NCBI GenBank assembly: GCA_017311185.1
Contig: JAESUZ010002383.1
Span: forward strand, 2,046,001 to 2,110,000
Reading direction: 5' to 3'
DNA from: Proteles cristata cristata
Lineage: Eukaryota > Chordata > Mammalia > Carnivora > Hyaenidae
DNA: 64,000 nt
Below, piece after piece: positions 32,377-42,760 of this stretch. The notes under the pieces are model-generated. The model was not told the DNA's origin, ran no database searches, and was given only the letters and a program-made list of their open reading frames with translations. Every line of letters starts with the position of its first letter. The stretch's first letter is position 1. The position numbers were made by a program, and so were the translations under genes.

Positions 32377-32582
32377 TTATTAATTTTTTTTTTTTTTTGC
32401 TATTATGATTTTTATTTTTATTTTATTTTTTTATTTTTTACAAATAGTTTATTGTCAAATTAGTTTCCACATAACACCCAGTGCTCATCCCCACAAGTGC
32501 CCTCCTCCATGCCCCCCCCTCCTCCCCCCTACATCCACCAGTCCTCAGTTTTTGTCAGCATTCAAGAGTCTCTCATCATAGG
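32377..32582 (-). mobile_element. Young carnivore LINE-1 3' UTR, minus strand
   Basis: T run, gctattatga, an AT-rich tail, then aatagtttattgtcaaatta and ataacacccagtgctcatcc, the antisense of the polypurine 3' UTR. Severely 5'-truncated at about 200 bp. The ten non-A/T-run bases between two tail runs again suggest a mixed tail. Confidence 0.9.
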
Positions 32583-32595
32583 TTTGTTTGCTTAT

Positions 32596-32814
32596 TTTAA
32601 ATGTTTGTTTATTTATTTACTTTGAGAGCAAGAGCAGCACCCATTCATGCATGAGAGCAAGGGAAGGGCACAGAAAGGGAAAGAGAATCCCAAGCAGGTT
32701 CCGTACTGTCAGTGTAGAGCCCAATGTGGGGCTTGATCTTATACAAGGTGAGACCATGACCTGAGCGGAAGTCGAGAGTCAGATGCTTAACTGACTGAGC
32801 CACCCAGGTGCCCC
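32596..32814 (-). mobile_element. Carnivore SINE, minus strand
   Basis: Body gagaatcccaagcaggttcc, cagtgtagagcccaatgtgg, head gactgagccacccaggtgcc. Confidence 0.9.
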
Positions 32815-33027
32815 TGTTTATTTTTTAATGGAGATAGTGACTGATTTTTCTGTCACAGGTAGATTTTTTGGGTAACAGTCTTTTAAATTTAGTTATTTGT
32901 TTGATTTTTCAAATGCTTGTATAAAAAGCCTTTGTTTTCAATTACTTATATCCAATTAGTCAGCTCTGTGCACAGCATCCTGTGTGCACTATAGTTACGT
33001 GGACACCACTGACTTACCCCTTTCATT

Positions 33028-33050
33028 TTTTTTTAATGTTTTACTTATTT

Positions 33051-33115
<65 letters not shown>

Positions 33116-33287
33116 CATGAACAGGCGAGGGTCAGAGAGAGAGGGAAACACAGAATCCAAAACAGGCTCCTAGCTGTAAACTAGATGTCAGCACAGAGCC
33201 TGACACAGGGCTTGAACCCAAGAACTGTGGGTTCATGACCTGAGTTGAAGTCGGACGCTTAACCGACTGAGCCTCCCAGGCGCCCCC
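33028..33287 (-). mobile_element. Carnivore SINE, minus strand, with expanded (GA)n and TSD
   Basis: A (GA)n tract at 33054-33115 expands the usual GA-rich part. Head gactgagcctcccaggcgcc. Target copies tgacttacccctttc (33010-33024) and tgacttgcctctttt (33288-33302) differ at a few bases. Confidence 0.93.
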
Positions 33288-33424
33288 TGACTTGCCTCTT
33301 TTCAAAGGAAGTTTGGCAGTAGAAATTACTGTCTTGGTAAAAAAGCTTTTTGGATTTAAGGATGCTTCATAATCTTTGCACTTCTTCCACTGTGGTTTTC
33401 ATTCGTGGCTATCCATTGCATGTG

Positions 33425-33562
33425 CAGGGGGCGCTTAAAGAAATATTCTTGAGCCCCTCCCCCAGACAAACTGCATTAGGATTTCTGGGGCTAGACTCAG
33501 GGATGGGTCTCTTGTAAAACTCCCCAGGTAACTGACATGCCACCAAGGTTGAGACTCAAACC
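33425..33562 (+). mobile_element. MER20-like hAT DNA transposon relic
   Basis: Contains gagcccctcccccagacaa, ggatttctggggctagac and ctccccaggtaactgac, all matching the MER20-type layout. The ends are degraded. Confidence 0.55.
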
Positions 33563-33919
33563 TTGCATGCATCCTGGAGGCCTTTCCAATGGGATGCTGC
33601 CAGTAGATGTGTGAACTTTTGGCAGATACCCTCTTTGGGCAGAAAAATTAAAACATGAAATTCCCAGGCGATGCTTAGTATTCTAAGTGGGAATTCATTT
33701 GAAATGTATGTTCCTGGTTCTCTGTCTCATGATTCTGGGGTCGATCAAAAACTCAGGTGGAGCCTGGCATTCTGTTTTCAGAAGCACTGTGGGTGACTGA
33801 TGGTCCCAAAGGAAGAAGGGGAGAGTCCTTAGCCTGGGGATGGTTAAACGTTACAGCTGTCACCTGCCAGGTAGGACCTGGCATGTGCTCAGAGCACAGG
33901 TGTGGGAGTGTTTGTGGGC

Positions 33920-33920
<1 letters not shown>
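33563..33920. other. Unassigned sequence
   Basis: Nothing recognisable before the microsatellite. The open frames that run into the microsatellite are repeat translations. Confidence 0.4.
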
Positions 33921-33959
<39 letters not shown>

Positions 33960-33980
33960 ACGCGCGCGCGCACGCATGCA
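33921..33980. repeat. (TG)19 plus CG-rich alternating purine-pyrimidine tract
   Basis: Nineteen TG units (33921-33958) are followed by CACGCGCGCGCGCACGCATG and CA to 33980, without a break in pyrimidine-purine alternation. Such tracts, especially with CG repeats, are the classic left-handed Z-DNA formers. Confidence 0.95.
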
Positions 33981-34379
33981 CTTCTGGTCTCACTGGCCTG
34001 GAATCCTGAGGAGTGTTATATGGCTTTGTTTTGTCAGGGAAGGGACAACAATTCTACTAGTGGTTTCCGGAAGATGCCACAGTAGTCACCTCACCTTACC
34101 CTGGGCAGGAGGCCAGAAGACCCCTTCTTTTAATTGGACTTCTTTTACTAGAATATTCGGGAGTTTGTGGGTCACATTTACTTACCATCTTAGATGACTT
34201 TACTAAAATTTTTGTGCTCTTCAGTTCAAATATAGGCTTTATAGCCACATCCACACTATTTTAGTGAAATGAAATTCCATCATCTTTTAAAATAGCATGT
34301 ACAGCCTTTGAACTTGAACTAATTTAGGGGAGAATCTAGTAATCAACAGGAAGAAGCCTTGTTAAAAGGTAGTATCTGA

Positions 34380-34592
34380 GGGCGCCAGGGTGATGCAGCC
34401 AGTTAAGCATTGGACTTTGAATCTCATGGTTTGTGAGTTTGAACCCCGTGTCGGGCTCTGTGCTGACAGTTCAGAGCCTGGAGCCTGCTTTGGATTCTAT
34501 GTCTCCCTCTCTCTCTCCGCCCCCCCCTCTCTCCTGCTCATGCTCTGCCTTCTCTTTCTCAAAAATAAACAAACATTAAAAAATTTAAAAAA
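34380..34592 (+). mobile_element. Carnivore SINE, plus strand
   Basis: Head gggcgccagggtgatgcagc, with an internal deletion between gactttg and aatctcatgg that removes the usual gctcaggtcatg block. CpG-containing ccccgtgtcgggctctgtgc and an A-rich tail. Flanks gtagtatctga and gtaatatctgc look like the TSD. Confidence 0.92.
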
Positions 34593-34851
34593 AGTAATAT
34601 CTGCACATGTTTCTTGAAGATTTTCTGGGCGATCTCTTCCAGCAGAAAGAGATAAGGGGGCAATGATCTGTGGTTGGTTAGGGGCCTGGGCAAGAAAATT
34701 AAGAGTCATGAGTACTTCTGAGCTTGTAATTCAGGGGGACAGAGGGTAATGGTATTGTTGATCTAGCTGACTGTAGATAGGACAGCATGTTCCATAGACA
34801 GGATAAATCTGTGTTGGAATACAGCTTTATGTTTACAGTGCCCATACACCA

Positions 34852-35364
34852 TGCATTAGGTTTCTCCAGAGAAACAATCAATAGGATATGCATACATAGG
34901 TATGTATGCATGTGTGTATGTGTGCATGCATATACACACATACAAGGTTTATTTTCAGGAATTGGCTCTTACAGTTAGGAAAACTGGGATCCCCATGATC
35001 TGCTGTCTGCAAGCTGGAGGCTCAGGAAAGCTGATGAATAGTTCAGTCTGAGTCTGAATGCCTGAGAATGAGAGGAGTCAATGGGACAGGTCTCAGTGTG
35101 AGGGCAGAAGACCAGTGTCCCAGCTCTATAGTCAGGCAGAGATGCAAATTCTCCCTTTCTCTGCCTTCTTATTCTGTTCATTCCTGCAGTGAATTGGTTG
35201 ATTTCCACCTACATTGGGGACAGCAATCTGCTTTACTCAGTCTACTGATTCAAATGCTAATCTCATCCAGAAATGTCCCTACAGACACACAGAGAAATAA
35301 TGGTAACCAAATATGTGGTCATTTTGTGACCCAGTAAAGTTGATACATAGAATTAACTGTCACA
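34852..35364 (-). mobile_element. MaLR-like LTR relic, minus strand
   Basis: The minus strand would begin TGACAGTTAATTCTATG and end in the counterpart of gcattaggtttctccagaga. Inside are gatctgctgtctgcaagctg, tactcagtctactgattcaa and a microsatellite at 34889-34945. Subfamily not determined. Confidence 0.6.
34889..34945. repeat. Imperfect (TATG)n/(GCAT)n simple repeat
   Basis: Alternating short words such as gtatgtatgcatgtgtgtatg, over 34900-34920, within the LTR, partly self-complementary (atgcatgca words). Confidence 0.8.
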
Positions 35365-35630
35365 CCCTGTCAGACAGATGTATTCAAATAGCCCAAGAGA
35401 TAAATAAGGACTGTCAATACAGGTGGAAAACTTTTGACAGTACAAGAGGTAATTAAAGCTTTCAGAGCAAATAGGATCCCCAGAGAGAAGCCATCCCAGA
35501 GATAGGCAGAAGAAAGAATGGAATAGCCAGTAAGACAAGCAGAAAACCAGGGAAGGACTTGGTTCTAGAAGCCTAGGGAAGACAGTTTTAAGCAGGAAGA
35601 GATGAAATAATGTAGACACATTGAGTAGGA

Positions 35631-35864
35631 TAAAGGTTTAATTACTGTCCTTTATTCTTGGAAAAAAAGAGACCTTCATTCACACTTTTCTGGGCAGTTT
35701 CAAAAGAGGCAAGGCCTCAGTGATCTTGGTCATTTCCACTTTAAGTATAAAGGTTTAATTACTGTCCTTTATTCTTGGAAAAAAAGAGACCTTCATTCAC
35801 ACTTTTCTGGGCAGTTTCAAAAGAGGCAAGGCCTCAGTGATCTTGGTCATTTCCACTTTAAGTA
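35631..35864. repeat. Perfect 117-bp tandem duplication
   Basis: Copy 1 is 35631-35747 and copy 2 is 35748-35864. I compared the two base by base and found no difference. The unit contains aattactgtcctttattctt and gtttcaaaagaggcaaggcc. No repeat family is recognised in the unit. Confidence 0.97.
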
Positions 35865-35886
35865 TCTGCTCTGTAGAGATGTCTAC

Positions 35887-36109
35887 TGCATTAGTCAGGA
35901 CAGTTCAAGCCAGCTGCTTTAATAACAACCCTAGAAATCTCAGGGGCGTAACAGAATGAACTCCTAGTTCCTCACTCATACCGTATCCGGTGTGGGCTCC
36001 TCCTCCCAGCAGTGACTTGGGAATCTGAGAGCCTTTTATCTTAGGATGCTGCCATCTTTGGTTGATTGATTGATTGAGACAGAGTGAGCAGGAGAAGGGC
36101 AGAGGGAGG

Positions 36110-36152
<43 letters not shown>

Positions 36153-36440
36153 CGAGCACAAGAATCCCAAGCAGGCTCTGCACTGATCCTACAAACAGGG
36201 ATACCATGACCTGAGCCAAAAATCAAGAGTCAGATGTTCAACTGACTGAGCCATCCAGGTGCCCCTGATGCTACCATTAAAAATGAGCTCACTGCAGTTG
36301 CTGTGGAGGGGCAAGAGGAAGCACAGATCAGCATGCAGGGGGTGTATGGCTAGGTTTGGAAGCAGCATAATTAACTTTGACTCCTATCCTATTAACCAGA
36401 ACGACATCACATGATCTCAACGTAATTGCACTGAAAAGCC
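35887..36440 (-). mobile_element. Possible old LTR relic interrupted by a SINE
   Basis: The start gcattagtcaggacagttc and text such as gtggaggggcaagaggaagc and agaacgacatcacatgatct resemble MaLR or other LTR remnants. Weak assignment. Confidence 0.4.
36058..36266 (-). mobile_element. Carnivore SINE, minus strand, with TSD
   Basis: A (GA)n tract at 36115-36147 inside the body. Head ctgagccatccaggtgcccc. Target repeat gatgctgccat (36046-36056) and gatgctaccat (36267-36277). Confidence 0.93.
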
Positions 36441-36699
36441 AAGACTAGGAAACAATTGGTGAACGTTTAAGTCTTCTCTGCCAAACTACCAAAGGCATAC
36501 TCTACAGTCCTTCTCTCTCTCTCCAGTTATGGACTCCACGTGTCTAATTTCTCAGTGGATATTTCAGACTCAACTCACTTGAATTAGATCTTAACAATTC
36601 CCTAGCTCCCTCTAAAGTAGAGATTGCTTTCAGCTTCTGGTAACAGATTTTAATTTTCTCCTTCAGGGACAAGTTAGGGAGTAGTCCAGGAGGTACATT

Positions 36700-37215
36700 T
36701 CTATCTCCAGCCTTTGTTCAAGCTGTACCCTTTCTCTGGAATACTTTTCCCCCAGGTCTTCATCTCCCTGCACTTATGTCTTTGCTGAAACCTCAGTTTC
36801 TTGGTGAGCTTTTTTTCCCCTCTCTTGCATGGCTTTGTCCCCTATATTCAGCCCCAGCCCCACTAAGAATTGCTGGTCTTCTTCCCTACCTGCTTGCTTC
36901 ATGTCTTTGCTGAAACCTCAGTTTCTTGGTGAGCTTTTTTTTCCCTCTCTTGCATGGCTTTGTCCCCTATATTCAGCCCCAACCCCACTAAGAATTGCTG
37001 ATCCTCCCTCACTTCCCTACCTCTTGCTTCATACCTCTTACTACTTTTGGATGGTACAGTATCATTCATTATGCCTGTTTGTTTATTAGCTGTTGTTCCA
37101 GAACATCAGCCCCAGGGCAGGGGTGTTTGTTTTCTTTCCTGATCAAGTGTCTTGAACAGTGTCTGGCCTAGCGTAGTTACTCCAGAAGTTTTATTGCGTG
37201 AACTGAATTTGAAGC
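36700..37215 (+). mobile_element. LINE-2 relic containing a tandem duplication
   Basis: L2 landmarks are ctttctctggaatacttttc, acttatgtctttgctgaaac and the tail cagtgtctggcctagcgtag. A 125-130 bp internal segment is duplicated (see the separate feature). Confidence 0.7.
36776..37030. repeat. Tandem duplication of about 125 bp inside L2
   Basis: Unit 1 is 36776-36900 and unit 2 is 36901-37030. Both begin atgtctttgctgaaacctca and end in ttgcttcat context. Differences are few: a T-run length change, c/a in gccccagccc versus gccccaaccc, and a small insertion near the end. Confidence 0.95.
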
Positions 37216-38369
37216 CCTTAGACCAGAAAATCTTGGAGCTGGTTGAGGAAGTAGGAGAACCGGAAGAACGTGGTTGGCAGTCAAATCACCAGAGTTGTCT
37301 TTGCAGTTAGCTGCCTCGGCATCTGTCCCTTGGCACGCTTCTTGCTGAGTTACTGCGACACCATTAAGCTGTTTTCCACCTCACTGGCCTCCTTGCCGCT
37401 GGGGCTCCAGCCTGGTCCTTCTCCTGTGCCTGTTGCCCATGCTTTCAGACAGGTGTTCCCATGGTGCCGCCCTGATGCCATGACCGCGTGTTGTATGCAC
37501 CCAGCTCTTGTGCAGGGTCTGGTTGGAGGTGGGGGAGAGGGCTGGGTTCCATGTCACGGGAAAAGGGTTAGGTTGAGTCACCCTTTTGTCTCCACAGAAG
37601 TTTCTAGGTTCTGTGATCCCTTCATACTGTGCCTATTGAAGTATTCTAATTTCTCTTAAAATCAGTAGAACATTTTCTAATTTAGGTCAAAGAAAATGTT
37701 TTCATATACGATATTAGAATATTCATCTATGCAGTTGTAAAATACACTGTGTAATTAATATGTATTTGCTATGTAATTAATTTGTATGTAATTGCTGAAC
37801 AAAGAGGCAAAAGTGCCCACAGCCCACAAAAATCATAATGTAGCTCTGGTTATGACTTGCCTGGGGTCAGAATCTGGTGGACTTGGGTCTAAAATTGGCT
37901 TCAAATTCTTGGGGCAAATGTAGTCCCTTTCACAGATGAGGGAACTGGGGCCCGAGAGGCTGTGCTCAGCTGAAAACCACATGGCCAGTGAGCTCTTCAT
38001 GTCATATTCAGGTCTTTTGAGCCACTGGCTAATGCTTCTTGGAAAAATCTTACACAGAAGCAGCTTAGATGAGTATCATTTCTAAGCAGATCTCATTTAT
38101 TTTAATTATTCAGCAGTTGCTTATTGATGCTCCATCCCCTAGTCATTTGTAAAGAGGTCACCTGTCAGTGGCTGTGTTCTTTCCATTCTGTCATTCTGTG
38201 AAGCACAGAATTTATTGTGCTCCTTATCAGTCAAGTCTGAAAGGGAGGGAGAGACTTATTAGTTAAGTTGATAAGACTCAGAAAGGGGTTAAGACCTGCC
38301 TTACAGATTTTTGTGTTTAAAGTGAAGATGTATTTGGAGGCATCTGGTACTTGATAGGCCTTCAGGTGT
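37216..38369. other. Mostly unassigned, with a MIR piece at about 37905-38010
   Basis: MIR wording (cacagatgagggaactgggg, ctgaaaaccacatggccag) is clear at 37930-37990. The rest shows no family. The 129-codon plus frame at 37270-37659 overlaps a minus frame and has no known motif. Confidence 0.45.
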
Positions 38370-38384
38370 TATATATTCTCTGTC

Positions 38385-38478
38385 TTTAAAAAATTTTTTT
38401 GACATTTACTCATTTTTGAGAGACAGAGTGTGAGTTGGGTTGGGGCAGAGAGAGAGAGAGACAGAGAGACAGAGAGAC

Positions 38479-38509
<31 letters not shown>

Positions 38510-38646
38510 CAGACACAGAATCAGAAGCAGGCTCCAGGCTCTGAGCTGTCAGCACAGAGCCCAATGTAGGGCTCGAACTCACGGACTGCGAGATCATAAC
38601 TGAGCTGAAGTTGGATGGTCAACCTACTGACCCACCCAGGCACCCC
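38385..38646 (-). mobile_element. Carnivore SINE, minus strand, with (GACA)n expansion and TSD
   Basis: Repeated gagacagagagacaga units fill 38447-38515. Head gacccacccaggcaccc. Target repeat tatatattctc (about 38370-38380) and tatatattccc (38647-38657). Confidence 0.93.
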
Positions 38647-38889
38647 TATATATTCCCTTTCTTTCCTTCCACTAGATAGCATTTTGAGTCCTCTGCACAC
38701 ATATTTTTTGCCGTTGTTTGCTCATTATGCTGTTGCATCAGAGGTAGGTGAAGAATTACACCATTAAATAATTAAGACAGATAGAAACCACATTCACGTT
38801 CATTACCTGTGAGGGACTTTTCCAGTTCCTTGTATGATTTTGCTTATCTAGACTTCATTTCACCTAGCGAATATTACAATTACACATAA

Positions 38890-39040
38890 TTCTTATTCAT
38901 TCAGTTACGCGATCATTCAGCAAATATTAGTTGATTACCTTTTATGTGGCTGGTGTTTTTCTAGGGTATAGGGAAGTGAACGGAGCAGGCAGACCCTGCT
39001 CTTAAGGAGCTTGATTTCTAATTGGGGCAACACTAGACTT
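38890..39040 (+). mobile_element. Ancient CR1/L3-like LINE fragment
   Basis: The well-known ancient LINE wording is present: attcattcagttacgc, catcattcagcaaatattag-like text, agggtatagggaagtgaacg and cttaaggagcttgatttcta. The family name is a best guess. Confidence 0.45.
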
Positions 39041-39570
39041 ATTTAGACAGCATTTTCTGTTTTGAGGCACTTGATAGCTCTGGATGTGTGTGGGATGTGT
39101 ATGTATCAACATACCTACGCACAGTGGAAGTAATTAGTAAGTACTAATTACTACAGATTAGTAATAGGTGTTTGGTTTATTAAAATGTAGGGTAAAGCTG
39201 GGAACATAGATGTCTTTAATGTCATATTTTTACTTTATATGAATAAAGTTTACATGTCTACATCTGAAACATGTAGACCCTTTGAATATAGATTCAATGC
39301 CTGGAGTTCTGAATTCAACTTGTTATAAGCCATATCTAGAACATGCCACCTCTGATTTCCATTTGCTTGCAGTTGAAGCAGAATGAGTAAGTACATCCAT
39401 ACTTTTAATCTGAGCCCAGAATTACACATTTTTAATGATTTTTCTCCCAGTCTTTTATAATTATTTTGCCCATACCTGGTAAACCTGGTATGGTGTCAGG
39501 TGTTTTTCAACAAAATAGTTTCAGTGAGTCTTTTTAAAGCATTGAGTTTAATTTCTAAAACCTACTATTT

Positions 39571-39775
39571 GTTTTTTTTTAATTTGAGAGAGAGAGAGGG
39601 CATGAGCAGGGGAAGGACAGAGAGAGAGAGAGAGAGAGAATGAATATGAATCTTAAGCAGGTTCCACAGTCAGTGCAGAGCCTAACATAAGACTCAATCC
39701 TACCACCCCAGGAACATGACCTGAGCTTAAATCAAGAGTTCGATGCTTGTCGGACTGAGTCACCTAGACACCCCT
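39571..39775 (-). mobile_element. Carnivore SINE, minus strand, with TSD
   Basis: Older copy with gcaggttccacagtcagtgc and head ggactgagtcacctagacac. Flanks aaaacctactattt and aaaatgtactattt are the diverged TSD. Confidence 0.9.
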
Positions 39776-39847
39776 AAAATGTACTATTTCTTTCTGACCT
39801 TAAGAATATCAGTTTACCTAATATTTGTGCAGCAAATGAGAGTTGTT

Positions 39848-40055
39848 AAAAGCATGGGCTGTGGAGCCATACTTATCTGAGCTTTGTTACTTTTAGCTGA
39901 AACCCAAGCTATGGCCTCAGATTTTTTATTGGTAAAATAGGCCTAATGATCAGACATACCTCCTAGGACTGCTGGAGAATTATAGCCATCAATATAAATA
40001 AAGTCTGTAGAACAATGGTACACAGTACATGTGAACTATCATTGCTGCTGTAAGT
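39848..40055 (-). mobile_element. MIR SINE relic, minus strand
   Basis: Starts agcatgggctgtggagcca, followed by a ttggtaaaataggcctaatg core and gtagaacaatggtacacag. A typical antisense MIR. Confidence 0.75.
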
Positions 40056-40359
40056 ATGTAGTATTATGTAGTTGTAACTAACAAATACAAGTGGTAGGAC
40101 CAAGTTTGAGAACAGACCACATGACTTCTTGGCTAAAAACTCATGATGTGGAATGGAGCCAGTGTGCAGAGAGGGTGGCCTAGATAGGTCAGGGTTCTGC
40201 GGGGCCTGCTACCCTGGCAAGTACCCAGGTGGAGGTCAGTTAGGAGAGGTTTTGCTCTGTATATAATTGATTATCCACTTGCACATACTGGAATTCAGAC
40301 CATGCATCAAGTTGCCTGGAAATATATTTTCCATCTTTTTTTGTTGTTGTTGTTTTCAG

Positions 40360-40434
40360 TGAAACTCATTACCTTGCTACTTTGCCACAACTTCTCATCA
40401 TTCTGAGAGAGAGCAATAGCCTGAGTGGGCACAA
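40360..40434 (+). other. Candidate cassette exon (75 bp)
   Basis: A T/G-rich tract ending ttttcag (AG at 40358-40359) precedes it and gtgagt (40435-40440) follows, giving a strong-looking 3' and 5' splice site pair. One frame is open throughout, starting one base into the segment (ETHYLATLPQLL, then RESNSLSGH). The other two frames have stops. Length 75 is a multiple of three, so inclusion would keep frame. I do not recognise the peptide. Chance occurrence is possible. Confidence 0.3.
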
Positions 40435-40572
40435 GTGAGTGACCTTGACTCCATGCTGCATGTTGCCTTGTAGAGTCCATATTCTGCAGATTCTATGGGA
40501 TTTGGAGGATTCGACCGCCTGCTTGAGTTCTCGATGAAATGGTATTTACTTGCGGATCATCTAAGCTAATAG

Positions 40573-40683
40573 ATGGAAACGAATCTAAATCAACAAACTC
40601 AGCAAACAGGATTTCTGCCAATGGGTGCGCCTCCCGGATTTACAGTTCCGCTGCATCCTGACTCTCAGGGAACGGGAGAGTAA
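40573..40683 (+). CDS. Candidate short ORF (36 codons), function unknown
   Basis: ATG at 40573 to TAA at 40681. The peptide is polar and glutamine-rich at the start (METNLNQQTQQTGF), then proline- and glycine-containing (PMGAPPGF), with no membrane segment or signal peptide. Two in-frame stops (TAA, TAG) immediately precede the ATG, so the frame cannot extend upstream. The +4 base is G but the -3 base is T, a mediocre start context. It lies in a segment with ten CpG dinucleotides in about 180 bp (40512-40689), unusual for this window. It could be an upstream ORF in an untranslated exon, part of a conserved non-coding element, or chance. Confidence 0.2.
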   Translation: METNLNQQTQQTGFLPMGAPPGFTVPLHPDSQGTGE

Positions 40684-40751
40684 CTTTTCGTGTCACATAT
40701 GTCTTTGTTTTTATCCTGCTGTGTGTGTGAGAGGGCACTGTGACAGGCAGC

Positions 40752-40784
40752 ATATAAATAGCTAGCTCCCATTTTTATTTTTAG
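40752..40784. promoter_or_regulatory. TATA-like and MEF2-like motifs
   Basis: TATAAATAG at about 40753-40761 fits a TATA element. TTATTTTTAG at 40775-40784 is CTAAAAATAA on the minus strand and fits the MEF2 consensus YTAWWWWTAR exactly. A TAATTA homeodomain core follows at 40836-40841. Short motifs like these also occur by chance. Confidence 0.3.
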
Positions 40785-42253
40785 TGGTAATGACTTTTTT
40801 TTTTAATGGAATCTTAGTTAATAAGTTATGGGATGTAATTACCACTTCTGCAAAAATCAGGCGGCATCACACTCATTAAAAATCTCAGTAACATTAAGGG
40901 CCACATATAATGGAAAAAAATAAACCTGGTGATGACAGACAACCTTTAGGCTACCTTAATGTCCAGCATTTCCCCCTCCCTCCTTCTTTTTCTCCCCCTC
41001 CTCTCACCTCTCTTCTTCCTTCATTTCTTGCAAATTGGAATGATGTAGAATAAAAGGGTGTCTGGAGTGAGCTGGATGGCACGTGCCTCTGGTTGCCGGT
41101 AGCGTGGGGGAAGCTCTTCTTCCCCTGCTCTCCCAGTGTTTCATTTATATCTGGACTTTTCTTTTTCTTTGATCTTTATTTAAGAAGTTACCCCTGACCT
41201 TCAAATTCTCCACCTAGAGAACCTGAACACTCCTTAAATGGCCCTCCTGTCTGTCCCCAGTGTTGGTTTCCACACTTCCCCCTGAAAGGAATGGTCCAGA
41301 AAGATGGCATGGCAGCTCAGTGGCCTTTGTAGGGGTTAATCGCTACAAGGCAGCCAGCATCTTCCTGAGTTAAACCTCTGCATGTAAAAAAAAAAAAAAG
41401 AAAAATCCTAGAATTGGAGATGTGTTCAATTTTTTATGAATCAAGCTTTTAGGCACCAGAAACTATTAACCCTGCAGTAGCGCACACTCTGAACTGCCTG
41501 GACCCAGACTGATTGATTTGGAGAAGCAATAGCAGTCCGTTCTGGCTCAGCTTACCTTCCACTCCTCCCCTCCTTACCGCCCCCTCCATCCTGCACAGAT
41601 GCCCTTCTCTCCACCTGAGTTTCACATGTACAAGGATGTTGAACAGAGCGATTTCTTAGGATCTCTCTTTCAAATAGAATGGCACTGGGGCATGTGCCTT
41701 CTGAAGAGCCCAGTGGTGACTGGCCCTGCTCGGATCCTGGGAGATGCTCATGGAGGGGGAGGGGGAATCTGTCAGCCTGGCCAGCTGTCTTCAATCCTCA
41801 GATGCAGGGGGATGGCATGGCGTTGGTCTGGTTTTATTGTCTGCTGTCAGGCTCTGTGTTACAGAAAGAGGGTTCCTAATGAAATCTGAAACAAATGCGT
41901 TTAGAATCACAGTGGAACTTTGAGGGAATTTGCGAGTGTCTGTTGGTCTCTTCTCCATAAGTCTTAATTCTGCCCTCAGTTTTAGAGCCAGCCCAGGAGC
42001 TCATCCATCTTTGACGCTAACTCATGCCAGCTCACATGGATTTCTCCCTTCTCTGAGCTCACAGAAGCTTAATCTTTCCCACCCAACCCAGGTATCGATC
42101 ACTTTCTGTCTGTCTTCCTAAAAGCTTCATATTTTGTATTTCCAATGAAACAGAAGCTCCTGGAGCCTGAGGATGCTATGTAACTTGGGAAAAAAGCTGG
42201 GCAGAGCATGATAATTATGACATTGCTTTTCTCTCATTTCCAAAGATTCATGA

Positions 42254-42273
42254 TATATATATATATATATATA
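42254..42273. repeat. (AT)n microsatellite
   Basis: Ten AT units following tcatg and preceding agg. Confidence 0.9.
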
Positions 42274-42654
42274 GGAATGACTGCCTTATATGTGAACATT
42301 TATGGGCTGTGAAGACTGCAGAAAAACTTAAATGGTTGTTGCTCCTAAAAGCTAAATGGGAGGTAGCAACATATTGTAAGTGGTGGCATTTGACCAGTGG
42401 TGGGAGTTCCTGAATGTCAGACTATGGAATTTGAGCTTTGTTTGGCAGAGCTACGAACGATTGTAAATGGAAGTGGTGTGATGTGAATCTGGCTTTAGGC
42501 AGATTTCTGTGGAAGTGCTGGACAAGAATTGGGAGAAACCAGAGCAGCGTTGTATGGTTAGGGGCAGTCACAGCAGCTCAGATGGCATGAGAGTGAGTGA
42601 ACTGGGTGGAGGTTTCATGGAGGAGACACAGGTGAGAACATGAGGTGAGACAGA

Positions 42655-42760
42655 CCAGCTGCTTTGGCTACTGACTGTGTGACCTTGGGCAAGTTACTTA
42701 ACCTTTCTGTATCTCCACTAGGATCTTGTCTAAAAATGAGGACTTCATATTATTGGTTTG
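42655..42760 (-). mobile_element. MIR SINE relic, minus strand
   Basis: The block gtgaccttgggcaagttact followed by taacctttctgtatctcc is the antisense MIR core. Confidence 0.75.

Larger units (their letters stand above)
40056..42252. other. Repeat-poor interval with candidate regulatory or exonic sequence
   Basis: No interspersed repeats are recognised across about 2.2 kb. The part at 40360-40950 contains a splice-bracketed segment, a CpG-retaining short ORF and several transcription factor words, listed separately. The frames at 41552-41889 on both strands overlap each other and have no known motif. Confidence 0.5.

Noticed and set aside
33757..34197. 146-codon plus-strand frame
   Set aside because: Its middle is a translated (TG)n/(CG)n tract (CVCV and ARAR runs). 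It has no motif outside the repeat.
41552..41889. Overlapping 80-codon minus and 96-codon plus frames
   Set aside because: Both strands are open over the same bases, a sign of locally low stop density. No motif recognised.
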